Assembly: GCF_022012475.1 (NCBI RefSeq)
Contig: NZ_JAKLWS010000002.1
Location: 1-64,000 of the forward strand
Direction of reading: 5' to 3'
Source: Rhodohalobacter sulfatireducens
GTDB lineage: Bacteria > Bacteroidota > Rhodothermia > Balneolales > Balneolaceae
DNA: 64,000 bases
This document shows positions 44,390-55,147 of the stretch, one piece after another. The notes below the pieces were generated by a model. That model saw only the letters and a program-made list of their open reading frames with translations, was not told the DNA's origin and did no database searches. Position 1 is the first letter of the stretch. Every line of letters starts with the position of its first letter. The translations under genes and the position numbers were made by a program.

Positions 44390-45436
44390 TCAAAAAAAGG
44401 GATACCCAAAATAATCGATATACTTTTGAAGTCTGTTCTGGATATATTCGAGGTTCTCATCTGACATCTCCTCCGTAAAATAATTCATTTTTTCTGATGA
44501 TATACGCACATCACGAGAAAATTTATCGGGATTAATTCCCAGCCAATCGGATAATAATTTAACTTCATTCCAATCTGAAAGGTCCTCTAGTTTCACAAAT
44601 TTATATTGTATATGAGAATTTCTGCCGGCTAATTTATGAGAGAAAATGCTTCTTTCATATAAGTTCTCGAGCAGGTCGCACACTTGTTTTAAAGTATAAG
44701 GTGCCCAAGGTACCTTAAGCATTGAATTGGCAACACCCGCCGGATGACGCATAACATGCACAAAATATGCATCCTCAAAAATCTTACTAAGAAAGTTCAT
44801 ATTGTAGATGTTTGCGGGAGTATCTTCGCACCAGGACATTGTTTCATCTCCTAATATGCTACCAAATATACTGTCTGTATAGTTTCGCAATATCGTTTTA
44901 AGTTCGTCATCGTCAGGAAAATATTTGGGAATGTAAATATTTTCTATGGGCAGAATACCTTTGTATCCTAACTGGCTTAATTGATATCTTTTTTTAAACA
45001 CACGACGCGTTGTTCCCGAAATAAAGTAGTTCAAAGAATCTAGTTTATCTCTGAGAAATGGAGTCGTTATAGACTTATCTATACTGTGGCAATCTGTCCC
45101 GTTAAAAGCTCCTTCCGATATGTTTGAAATAAGATGTTTTGTTGCCGCTATAACTTCATCTTTATACTTATAAAGAGGATGACCTAAATAGGGAGATTGA
45201 TTCTTTTCACATATAGTTTTTGTCATCATCTCCTCAAAATTTCTAATAGCAATTCTTCCCTGGTCATAACTATAGTTTTCTGTCAGTGATGAATAGAGAT
45301 TTACTAAACCATGATTATCAATGATGAACCTACTCTCAAATGGTATTTTTGAAATCGTATTATGACTCCCTATTAATAAAGATAAAATCCTGGTTCCACT
45401 ACGCCCTGTACCACCGACAAATATTCGTTTCTTCAT
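44390..45436 (-). CDS. Sulfotransferase-family protein
   Basis: A 348-residue protein with the PAPS-binding loop GGTGRSGTRIL at residues 8-18 and the 3'-phosphate site VMRHPAGVANS further on, as in Sulfotransfer_3 proteins. Such bacterial enzymes sulfate polysaccharides, lipids or proteins using PAPS. The gene and its flanks are visibly more A/T-rich than neighbours such as lepA, and it stands alone, both consistent with horizontal acquisition. Confidence 0.82.
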   Translation of the reverse strand: MKKRIFVGGTGRSGTRILSLLIGSHNTISKIPFESRFIIDNHGLVNLYSSLTENYSYDQGRIAIRNFEEMMTKTICEKNQSPYLGHPLYKYKDEVIAATKHLISNISEGAFNGTDCHSIDKSITTPFLRDKLDSLNYFISGTTRRVFKKRYQLSQLGYKGILPIENIYIPKYFPDDDELKTILRNYTDSIFGSILGDETMSWCEDTPANIYNMNFLSKIFEDAYFVHVMRHPAGVANSMLKVPWAPYTLKQVCDLLENLYERSIFSHKLAGRNSHIQYKFVKLEDLSDWNEVKLLSDWLGINPDKFSRDVRISSEKMNYFTEEMSDENLEYIQNRLQKYIDYFGYPFF

Positions 45437-45812
45437 ATATTTCTAAGGTTAGTGAATACGGTTACAAATTAGGCGTGTGCTCAGAGAAATTAAGAATTAT
45501 TTCCTGCTAGCCAACAGTTTAAATTCCTGACATTTTATACCTGTAAGTAGAAATTATAGATCAAATTTAAGCATTTAAGGATAATTTGGTAGGCTCTGGG
45601 ATTAAGATGCTTCTTTAGTATTAATCACTCTAATTGTTAGCTGTTGTCGTTGTGATAGATACGGCCTTTGGTCCAAAAAATAATTGCACATTTATTTATT
45701 GAGATTCACTTATAGCTTTTTCTAAAGCGAAAACAAATAACATTTCGCTGTAATGACCGTTTCGAATTTGTATATTTAGGGCTTGAATAATTTTAGTCTG
45801 TCTCCTATTTGA
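45437..45812. other. 376-bp A/T-rich intergenic region before lepA
   Basis: No gene or strong hairpin is visible. The right end carries the lepA promoter candidate. The minus-strand ORF that crosses from here into lepA is antisense to a well-conserved gene and rejected. Confidence 0.4.
45767..45796 (+). promoter_or_regulatory. Candidate Bacteroidetes-type promoter of lepA
   Basis: TTTG at 45767-45770, a 17-nt spacer and TAATTTTAG at 45788-45796 approximate the Bacteroidetes -33/-7 consensus (TTTG, TAnnTTTG; last base differs). It would start transcription about 10 nt before the lepA ATG, giving a very short leader. Confidence 0.4.
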
Positions 45813-47612
45813 ATGAAGAATATTCGGAACTTTTGCATTATTGCGCACATCGATCATGGCAAGTCTACACTCGCCGACCGTTTGCTTGAGCGCACAGGCA
45901 CCATCAGCGAACGAGAAATGCAGGAACAGGTCCTGGATGATATGGACTTGGAGCGCGAGCGTGGAATCACCATTAAGAGCCATGCGATCCGGATGGATTA
46001 CAACCGGCCGAATGGAGAAGTTGTAACTTTTAACCTGATCGATACGCCGGGTCACGTTGACTTTTCTTATGAGGTGTCTCGGGCACTCAAAGCTTGCGAA
46101 GGAGCACTGCTGGTAGTGGATGCCGCACAGGGGATTGAAGCTCAAACTATTTCGAATCTTTACCAGGCGATTGACCAGGAACTGGAGATCATTCCCGTGC
46201 TCAATAAAATTGATCTTCCCGGGGCCGATCCCGACGGCGTTGGACAGCAGATTGTTGATCTGATCGGAGGTACAAAAGAGGAAATTCTGCAAGTATCCGG
46301 TAAGACCGGCGAGGGAGTTGAGGATTTGCTGGAAGCAATTGTTGAACGAATTCCAAGTCCCAAGCAAGAAGTAGACAAGCCACTTAAAGCCCTCATTTTT
46401 GATTCAATTTTTAATTCCTATCGCGGGTCGATCTGCTATGTTCGCGTGATGGAAGGTGTTCTCAAGAAAGGAGACGGCATCACTTTTATGGCCACTAAAA
46501 AGGAGTATGATGCGGAAGAGATCGGTTATCTGAAATTGAAGAAAGAAAAAACCGATCAGCTTGAAGCGGGTGAAGTAGGTTACGTTATCGGCAGCGTGAA
46601 ATCCCTGCAGGATGCAAAAGTGGGTGATACAATTACGAGTACAAAGAATAAAGCGGATACACCTATTCCCGGTTATAAAGAAGTGAAGCCGATGGTATTC
46701 AGCGGGATCTTTCCGACCAATTCCGAAGATTTTGAAGATCTGCGAGGAGCTCTCGAAAAACTGCAATTGAATGATGCATCACTTTCCTATCAACCCGAAA
46801 CTTCCAAAGCACTTGGGTTTGGATTTCGTGCCGGATTTCTTGGATTGCTTCATATGGAAATTATCCAAGAGCGGTTGGACCGCGAGTTCGACATGGACAT
46901 CATCACAACCGTACCCAATGTTCGGTATGAGATTGATCTTGAGGATGGTGAGCGAATCAAAGTTGATAATCCAAGCGAGATGCCGGAAGTTGGTAAAATT
47001 GCAGACGTGTGGGAACCTTATATAAAAGCAAGTATTCTCACGCCGGCGGATTATATTGGCCCGATTATGACTCTTTGCGAGGAACGGCGCGGAAAATATG
47101 TGAATCAACACTTTATGCAGAACAACCGCGTTGAGATAACGTACGAATTGCCGATGGCAGAAGTTGTTTTCGATTTTTATGATCGGCTGAAGAGCGGAAC
47201 ACGCGGATATGCATCGCTCGATTACGAATTTCTGGAATACCGAAAAGGTGATTTGGTTCGTTTAGATATCCTGTTAAATGGCGACCAGGTAGATGCGTTG
47301 TCCAGCATTACTCACAGAGACAAAGCCTATTACCTGGGACGCAAAATCTGTGGAAAGCTGAAGGAACTTATTCCGCGACAACAGTTTGAAGTAGCCGTAC
47401 AGGCAGCTATAGGATCCCGGGTTATTGCCCGCGATACCATTCGAGCACTCAAAAAAGATGTAACAGCAAAATGTTACGGCGGCGATATCTCACGAAAACG
47501 GAAATTGATTGAAAAACAGAAAGAAGGTAAAAAGCGGATGAAACAGGTGGGTTCTGTAGAAATCCCACAGGAAGCGTTTTTAGCCGTACTTTCGATGGAT
47601 GAAGAAGATTAG
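45813..47612 (+). CDS. lepA: Elongation factor 4 (LepA), back-translocating GTPase
   Basis: Ribosome-associated translational GTPase. The 599-residue protein has G1 AHIDHGKST (11-19), switch [19 protein letters not shown], the [10 protein letters not shown] motif, domain II, the [12 protein letters not shown] segment, and the LepA-specific C-terminal domain ending [20 protein letters not shown]. Together with the next genes it forms a same-strand block; lepA-lepB proximity is conserved in many bacteria, here with one unknown gene in between. Confidence 0.97.
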   Translation: MKNIRNFCIIAHIDHGKSTLADRLLERTGTISEREMQEQVLDDMDLERERGITIKSHAIRMDYNRPNGEVVTFNLIDTPGHVDFSYEVSRALKACEGALLVVDAAQGIEAQTISNLYQAIDQELEIIPVLNKIDLPGADPDGVGQQIVDLIGGTKEEILQVSGKTGEGVEDLLEAIVERIPSPKQEVDKPLKALIFDSIFNSYRGSICYVRVMEGVLKKGDGITFMATKKEYDAEEIGYLKLKKEKTDQLEAGEVGYVIGSVKSLQDAKVGDTITSTKNKADTPIPGYKEVKPMVFSGIFPTNSEDFEDLRGALEKLQLNDASLSYQPETSKALGFGFRAGFLGLLHMEIIQERLDREFDMDIITTVPNVRYEIDLEDGERIKVDNPSEMPEVGKIADVWEPYIKASILTPADYIGPIMTLCEERRGKYVNQHFMQNNRVEITYELPMAEVVFDFYDRLKSGTRGYASLDYEFLEYRKGDLVRLDILLNGDQVDALSSITHRDKAYYLGRKICGKLKELIPRQQFEVAVQAAIGSRVIARDTIRALKKDVTAKCYGGDISRKRKLIEKQKEGKKRMKQVGSVEIPQEAFLAVLSMDEED

Positions 47613-47630
47613 AAATCATTTACAAACAGT

Positions 47631-48203
47631 ATGAAACGAAAATTATTATTATTTGTACTCATTGCATTGAGTACCGTCTCAATTGCATATGCTCAGTTTG
47701 AAGAGCCGGAAATTGAAAAAGTTGAATCCTCTGAAAGAGCCCAGTTCGAAAGCAGATTCGGGGATATAAAATGGACCGGCCAGGGGTTGTATAATCCTAC
47801 CACAATCGATCGAATTCCAACAATTGAACTTCGTTCGCGCCTGCAGGCCGTTTTTGGTGAACCTACACAGACCATCGGGGATCTTATTAACGAGCAAAAC
47901 TTCCGTCCCGGAAAAGCAATTCAGTTTGAGTACTGGTTTGTGATTGACGGTCAAATGCCACTGATGATTTTGGACCTCGACGGGCCGTTTGAAAATGGCC
48001 TTGTGTATGTTGGAGCCAGCCGGTTTATAGATATGATGCCCCAGGTAAAACGAACGTTAACCAGGATGCTGATGAGTGATGAGGGCGACCCACAGGAGTT
48101 CGATGATTATTTCTACTCTCCTGAACGACAGCAGTGGTATCTTGTACAATACAAAGACGGTGAATTCCAACGGGATATGATCGACCGTCCAACATTTAAC
48201 TAA
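47631..48203 (+). CDS. Secreted protein of unknown function between lepA and lepB
   Basis: A 190-residue protein with a clean signal peptide (MKRKLLLFVLIALSTVSIAYA). The mature part is a mixed alpha/beta domain with no motif I recognise; the strands GKAIQFEYWFVIDGQMPLM and QQWYLVQYKDGEFQRDM suggest a small compact fold. It lies 18 bp after lepA and 14 bp before lepB, so co-expression is likely; a link with protein export is only suggested by position. Confidence 0.75.
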   Translation: MKRKLLLFVLIALSTVSIAYAQFEEPEIEKVESSERAQFESRFGDIKWTGQGLYNPTTIDRIPTIELRSRLQAVFGEPTQTIGDLINEQNFRPGKAIQFEYWFVIDGQMPLMILDLDGPFENGLVYVGASRFIDMMPQVKRTLTRMLMSDEGDPQEFDDYFYSPERQQWYLVQYKDGEFQRDMIDRPTFN

Positions 48204-48217
48204 CTAATTTTTAGACA

Positions 48218-49303
48218 TTGAAAAACGATAAAAGCTCTTCGGGGAAACGGTCAGCCAGATCGGAACGGAGAAAATCTGAGGAAACGAAAGCAAAACATTG
48301 GGCAAAAGAGTGGCTGGATGCGTTGATTTGGGCCGGTATTGCCGCAATCATTTTGCGTACATTCTTCTTTGGAGCCTACCGAATTCCCACACCGAGTATG
48401 GAGAAAACCCTGCTCACGGGTGATTTCCTGATCGTCACAAAACTGGCTTACGGTCCCCGGACACCTATGACGCTCTCCGTTCCATTTACTGATATCTACA
48501 TGCCCGGTGTAAATCTGCCTTGGGTGCGAATTCCCGGCTACTCCGATATCAAACGAAATGATATTGTTGTTTTCAATTACCCGATTGACGTAGCCCCGAT
48601 CTCCGTAAAAACCAACTATATAAAAAGGGCTGTTGGTATGCCGGGTGACGAGTTACGAATTGACGAAAAAGTGCTTTACGTAAATGGCGAAGAAGCTGAA
48701 ACGTTTGATACATACATGTACAATTACCGGGTGGATATCCGGGATCGAATCCGATTGAGTCCATCGAAAGTGCGTGAAGCCGGAGCTGAACTTGTTCAGA
48801 GTGGAAACGGGTTTCATATCATAAATATGACGGAGCAAACTGCTGAAGAATTGAGTGAATGGCCGGAAGTTGAAAACGTAAATAAATTTGTACTACCCGA
48901 TGATTACGACGGATTCAGCCGACGCGGCTTCAACTTCTCCGATGGATTTGCCAACCACGATAATATGAAAGCGTTTACCGTTCCCGCGGAGGGAATGGAG
49001 GTTGAGCTCACACCGGAGAACTGGCATGTCTACGAAGATGTACTTCTAAGGTATGAACGAAATTTGGTGGAGCGAAACGGAGACCAGTTTATCATCAACG
49101 GTGTAGAAACAAATAGCTACACCTTTCAGCAGGATTATTACTTTATGATGGGAGACAACCGTGACGATAGTGAAGACAGCCGCTATTGGGGATTCGTCCC
49201 GCAAGATCACGTGATTGGTAAGGCCGGAATTATCTATTTTTCATGGGATGGCGAAAACTGGCTTCCGCGATTTAACAGAATTTTTGATCTGATTCATTCA
49301 TAA
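48218..49303 (+). CDS. lepB: Signal peptidase I
   Basis: Inner-membrane serine protease that removes signal peptides. The 361-residue protein has one TM (about 34-52), catalytic S60 in PTPSMEKTLLTGD, K136 in NYIKRAVGMPGDEL, and the box MGDNRDDSEDSRYWGFVP near the end. About 150 residues between the Lys and the last box form an enlarged cap domain, longer than in E. coli's 324-aa enzyme core. A TTG start at 48218 is needed because no Met occurs before residue 61. The basic N-terminus is cytoplasmic. Confidence 0.94.
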   Translation: MKNDKSSSGKRSARSERRKSEETKAKHWAKEWLDALIWAGIAAIILRTFFFGAYRIPTPSMEKTLLTGDFLIVTKLAYGPRTPMTLSVPFTDIYMPGVNLPWVRIPGYSDIKRNDIVVFNYPIDVAPISVKTNYIKRAVGMPGDELRIDEKVLYVNGEEAETFDTYMYNYRVDIRDRIRLSPSKVREAGAELVQSGNGFHIINMTEQTAEELSEWPEVENVNKFVLPDDYDGFSRRGFNFSDGFANHDNMKAFTVPAEGMEVELTPENWHVYEDVLLRYERNLVERNGDQFIINGVETNSYTFQQDYYFMMGDNRDDSEDSRYWGFVPQDHVIGKAGIIYFSWDGENWLPRFNRIFDLIHS

Positions 49304-49327
49304 TTTTCAAATAATTTTTTTAAAGCT

Positions 49328-49951
49328 GTGAGTGATGAACCGTTTACTGCCGAGTCATTAAATGATGAAATTGCTCTAAATACTCAATGGAGTCCCCTCA
49401 AGCCGGGTGGGACGAATACAACAGATTTTAAATTCAGCAAAATTTCATCAAGGCGCGTCGAATTTAAAGCTAGTCCTAAGCTGTATATAGCTGCTGTTGT
49501 CTTCATAATTTTGGGAAGTGCAGCTATCATTAAATTTTCAATGGAGCCTTCCGGTTCCTTGTTGTTTTATGGAGGTGTAGGTCTTGGGATTATTTTAATT
49601 CTCAATGGGATTTATAAGTTTTTTGATATTGGGAACCCCCCTGTTTTTGATCTTGATGAAGGTTATTTCTGGAAAGATCAAAAGAAACCGGATAAGGATA
49701 AAAAAGTATCTGCCACTCAGTGTAGAATTGATAATATCCATGCCATTCAACTGATACAGGAACGAATTCAAAGCGGGGGTTCAAGTGGAAGTTCTTCGTA
49801 TTACAGTTTTGAGATGAATCTTGTGCTTGAGAATGGGAATCGCCTTAACGTAGTTGACCACGGTACTTTGTCTCGTATCCGAAAAAACGCTGATCAGCTT
49901 TCAAATTTCTTGGATGTACCGGTCTGGGATGCCATAAACCGTAAATCTTAA
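49328..49951 (+). CDS. Two-TM membrane protein of unknown function
   Basis: The 207-residue protein starts with GTG at 49328 (no earlier Met). Two TM segments (about 52-70 and 78-97) are joined by a short loop; the N-terminal 45 residues and a C-terminal beta-rich domain of about 105 residues face the same side. The C-terminal part contains a Gly/Ser patch (GGSSGSSSY) and FEMNLVLENGNRLNVVDHG, which reads like a PH-type or DUF-style membrane domain. No family recognised. It is 24 bp after lepB. Confidence 0.7.
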   Translation: MSDEPFTAESLNDEIALNTQWSPLKPGGTNTTDFKFSKISSRRVEFKASPKLYIAAVVFIILGSAAIIKFSMEPSGSLLFYGGVGLGIILILNGIYKFFDIGNPPVFDLDEGYFWKDQKKPDKDKKVSATQCRIDNIHAIQLIQERIQSGGSSGSSSYYSFEMNLVLENGNRLNVVDHGTLSRIRKNADQLSNFLDVPVWDAINRKS

Positions 49952-49971
49952 AACTTTTAAACAGTAAACAG

Positions 49972-50553
49972 ATGAACGAGAAAATCCGCTGCAAATGGGC
50001 TGAAGGCCAGTTTGACGATTACATCAGATACCACGATGAAGAGTGGGGCGTGCCGGTTCATGATGACCAAACGCATTTCGAATTTTTGATTTTGGAGGGA
50101 GCACAGGCGGGGTTAAGCTGGTCAACCATTCTAAAAAGGAGAGAGGGCTATCGGCAATCCTTCGCTAATTTTGATCCCGAAAAAGTTGCCAAATTTGATG
50201 AAGAGAAGATCCAGACACTGCTTCAGTTTGAGGGGATCATTCGAAACAAGCTGAAAGTTCGGTCAGCCGTAACCAATGCTCAAAAATTTCTTGAAATACA
50301 GAACGAGTTCGGCAGTTTCGACCCGTACATCTGGCAGTTTGTTGACGGTGAACCAATCGTCAATTATTGGAAAAGTTTGGAGGATGTTCCGGCCACAACC
50401 AAAGAATCCGACGCCCTCAGTAAAGATCTAAAAAAGCGCGGTTTTAAATTCACGGGAAGCACCATCATGTACGCTCACATGCAGGCCTGCGGACTGGTAA
50501 ACGACCATACAGTGGATTGCTTCCGGTTCAAAGAACTTTTAGGATTTTTCTAA
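49972..50553 (+). CDS. tag: DNA-3-methyladenine glycosylase I
   Basis: Base-excision repair enzyme that removes 3-methyladenine. The 193-residue protein keeps the zinc ligands C7, H21, H179 and C183, and shows RYHDEEWGVPVHDD, LEGAQAGLSWSTILKRRE, KFTGSTIMYAHMQACGLVNDH. These are the hallmarks of Tag. It is the last gene of the lepA-rightward block, 21 bp after the membrane protein gene. Confidence 0.96.
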   Translation: MNEKIRCKWAEGQFDDYIRYHDEEWGVPVHDDQTHFEFLILEGAQAGLSWSTILKRREGYRQSFANFDPEKVAKFDEEKIQTLLQFEGIIRNKLKVRSAVTNAQKFLEIQNEFGSFDPYIWQFVDGEPIVNYWKSLEDVPATTKESDALSKDLKKRGFKFTGSTIMYAHMQACGLVNDHTVDCFRFKELLGFF

Positions 50554-50920
50554 TTAACATTAAGGCAAGATTATAATTTGTAAAAAGAGTTTCCCCTCCT
50601 TTGAAAGGAGGGGCCGGGGGTGGTTAAGAATTCATTAATCAGGCCTACAAATTCAACAATTGCCTGGTTACTTTTCTCAATCCAAAAACTAAATTGTAGT
50701 CAATCAGTAAACGCGTCATGCAAAAACGGTGATGCTGCTATGTGAAATCCCGAATTTAGATCGTCTACTGCACCCAATGCCGATGGCTCCCGGATCAAAT
50801 TAATCCCGAACATGATTTGGGGCACAGCATCGGTGATAAATGATCGCTAGCCGGCAGACCACTTGGCTTGTCCTTCAAAGCATTGGCGTCGTAGGGAGCG
50901 TTCAGACGGCTATCACAAAA
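50554..50920. other. 367-bp intergenic region between tag and dinB-like gene
   Basis: It carries a C-rich palindromic repeat near its left end (50590-50622). On the minus strand 50700-50813 an ATG-started reading of 37 codons (MFGINLIREPSALG...) has ordinary amino-acid composition but no ribosome site or family; it may be a gene relic. Confidence 0.4.
50590..50622. repeat. CCCCTCCTTT/AAAGGAGGGG palindromic repeat
   Basis: CCCCTCCTTTGAAAGGAGGGG is followed by CCGGGGGTGG, the same order as in the longer copy at 39014-39118. Located 40 nt after the tag stop codon, it may also act as its transcript end. Confidence 0.7.
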
Positions 50921-51454
50921 CTATTCACTCCATGGAGGTGTAATTCCGTTTACCCTGGCATAAGCAATTGCCTGGCCTACATGCTCGCTTTTGTGTGTAA
51001 CGAGCTGCATCAGAACTGCCTGTCCGTTTACTGTTCTACCGTACATCTCAGTTTCAGCCTGAATTTTTGAATCCGGCATCTCTCCAATATGTTCTTGAAC
51101 ATGCTCAATTGAGTGATTAAGTATGTCCACAACTTCCTCTTTGCCGGTAATCGACTCCATATTCTCAACATCCACATCTTCCGGTGCCGGGATTCCAAGT
51201 GATTCTTCCAGGTAATAGTAGTTGTAGCGAGCGATGTGGCTGAAAACCTCCTCCACGGAAAAGACACCCTCCCCGGGACGCCACGAATAGAGATCGGCCG
51301 GCATCGCTTCGGCTAAGGCAAGAACACGAGACGCCCGATCGAAATGCTGGAGAAACTGATTTTTGAACTGATTCGAATCCTGAGCCTGTATCGTTTGCGC
51401 AGAGAATGCCAAAATCAAAAATAATGATAGAACTAACCTTGCAAAATATTTCAT
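50921..51454 (-). CDS. Exported DinB-family protein
   Basis: A 177-residue protein with a signal peptide (ends IQAQ) and a four-helix DinB-like bundle. The metal-binding His positions are visible as HFDRAS, FSHIARYNYYY and the late THKSEHVGQAIAYAR. DinB/YfiT-like proteins are usually cytoplasmic metal-dependent thiol transferases or hydrolases; a periplasmic location is unusual. Monocistronic. Confidence 0.8.
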   Translation of the reverse strand: MKYFARLVLSLFLILAFSAQTIQAQDSNQFKNQFLQHFDRASRVLALAEAMPADLYSWRPGEGVFSVEEVFSHIARYNYYYLEESLGIPAPEDVDVENMESITGKEEVVDILNHSIEHVQEHIGEMPDSKIQAETEMYGRTVNGQAVLMQLVTHKSEHVGQAIAYARVNGITPPWSE

Positions 51455-51576
51455 AAATACCTGATTGGTTTTGAGTTAAGGTGACACTTAAAATATAATC
51501 TCTATCGAAATAAAGGTAAGGACGAGGGATCTATTTTTTGAAATTCATCTGTCAGATTACAAAAAACTTTAAAATT

Positions 51577-53577
<2,001 letters not shown>

Positions 53578-53757
53578 TTAGTTAATAAAATGTTCAAAGC
53601 ACAATGGGCGTAAAAATAACAATCAAATCGGAAGGGAAATAGATAAAATGAATTTCTTTTCGTTGTATTTATCCGAACAAAGTTAGCATATCCGGCGGGA
53701 GTGGAGTATTTTCAATCTTCGATGATGTTTCTGATAAGTTAAAATGCAGATTTGTTG

Positions 53758-54999
53758 ATGTATAAAAAAGCCATTCTATCTCTTTTTGTTGTTGTTTTTG
53801 CAATCTCATGCGAGGAACAACCCCTGCAGCGTCCGCTTATGGAATATGTGATGAATAATCCGACGCTGGAAGGTTCGCGATACCCCAATTTTTATGAAGA
53901 CGATACCGGACAATTGTATATGAGCTGGGTGTCAAAAATTGAAGAGGAGATTCATGCCCTTCAATACTCTGCTTATGTGAACGGTCGGTGGACGCAACCT
54001 AAAACCGTGAAGGTTGACATGAATTTTTTTGTGAACTGGGCTGATTTTCCATCAGTAGTCGGAATCGATGGAACTGAACTTGCCGCCCATCGCCTCAGGA
54101 AGGTTGAGGGAGGTCCCTATGCTTACAATGTGGAAGTATCTTTTTTTGATTCGGCCAACAGCGGTAGCTGGATTGATCCGATTACTGTTCACCAGGATAC
54201 AACCGCAACGGAACATGGATTTGTTTCGATGGAGCCTATCAACAGCGAAAAGGTTTTAGCCGTCTGGCTTGATGGAAGAGAAACGGCAGGACGTGCCGAT
54301 GATGAATATGCCGACACCAGTCAATCGATGACGTTTCGCTCGGCTGAGATATCTGCTTCCGGAGAAATCACAAACAGACAAATTATTGACTCAACGGTTT
54401 GTGATTGCTGTTCTACGGATCTGACTAAAACGGAGGATGGATATGTTGCCGTTTACCGGGGACGAACTGCGGATGAAGTCAGAGATATAAAAATTGCACA
54501 CTACGACCCGGAAGAAGGAAGCTGGAGCCAACCGGTAACTGTTCATGACGATAACTGGCAGATTATGGCATGTCCTGTGAACGGTCCGGCTGTGGCAGCC
54601 AATGGGAATGAGGTGGCAGTGGCCTGGTATACTGCTGAAAATGACAATCCACGGGTTTTATTCGCGAAGTCTTCGGATGGAGGCCAGACGTTTGGGGATC
54701 CGATCCGGATAAATGAAACAACCTACAGGGTTTTGGGCCGAACCGATCTGACGATATCAGACGATGGCCGTACATATGTAAGCTGGATGCAGGAATCAGA
54801 AGGAATGGGATATGTAATGATGCGTGAAGTGGTATCTGCCGATTCTTTGTCCAACCCTCAAACAGTGGGTATCACAGACTCATCACGAAACAGCGGTTTC
54901 CCAAAAATTGCACTGATCGACAATTCTCTCATTTTTGCATGGACTCAAACCGAACCAATCCTCAGAGTCCGAACTGCAAAAGTTGATTTAAATCAATAG
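53758..54999 (+). CDS. BNR/sialidase-like beta-propeller lipoprotein
   Basis: From ATG 53758 the 413-residue product has a lipoprotein signal (VVFAISC). The rest reads as a six-bladed propeller with an Asp-box AKSSDGGQTFGDP and several W-rich blade ends. It also has a Cys cluster VCDCCSTDL and AVNGP-like CPVNGPAVA, recalling the exo-alpha-sialidase-like domains of unknown function. The Arg triad of true sialidases is not evident, so enzymatic activity is uncertain. Surface-exposed location is likely. Confidence 0.72.
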   Translation: MYKKAILSLFVVVFAISCEEQPLQRPLMEYVMNNPTLEGSRYPNFYEDDTGQLYMSWVSKIEEEIHALQYSAYVNGRWTQPKTVKVDMNFFVNWADFPSVVGIDGTELAAHRLRKVEGGPYAYNVEVSFFDSANSGSWIDPITVHQDTTATEHGFVSMEPINSEKVLAVWLDGRETAGRADDEYADTSQSMTFRSAEISASGEITNRQIIDSTVCDCCSTDLTKTEDGYVAVYRGRTADEVRDIKIAHYDPEEGSWSQPVTVHDDNWQIMACPVNGPAVAANGNEVAVAWYTAENDNPRVLFAKSSDGGQTFGDPIRINETTYRVLGRTDLTISDDGRTYVSWMQESEGMGYVMMREVVSADSLSNPQTVGITDSSRNSGFPKIALIDNSLIFAWTQTEPILRVRTAKVDLNQ

Positions 55000-55147
55000 A
55001 TTAAGCCTTTTTAAAGATCAGCATTTGTCTGAGGTTGTGTATTGAATTGTCAATCACCTGATATCCACTAGTGATCAACATCAGGCACAGACTAGATGCT
55101 AAACGCGTTCAAAAAATTTTATCAATACATCACAAAGCAGATCCAAC

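Noticed and set aside
45696-46367. Minus-strand 223-codon ORF overlapping the start of lepA
   Set aside because: It is antisense to the conserved GTP-binding domain of LepA, shows low-complexity, no signal or domain, and has no ribosome site.
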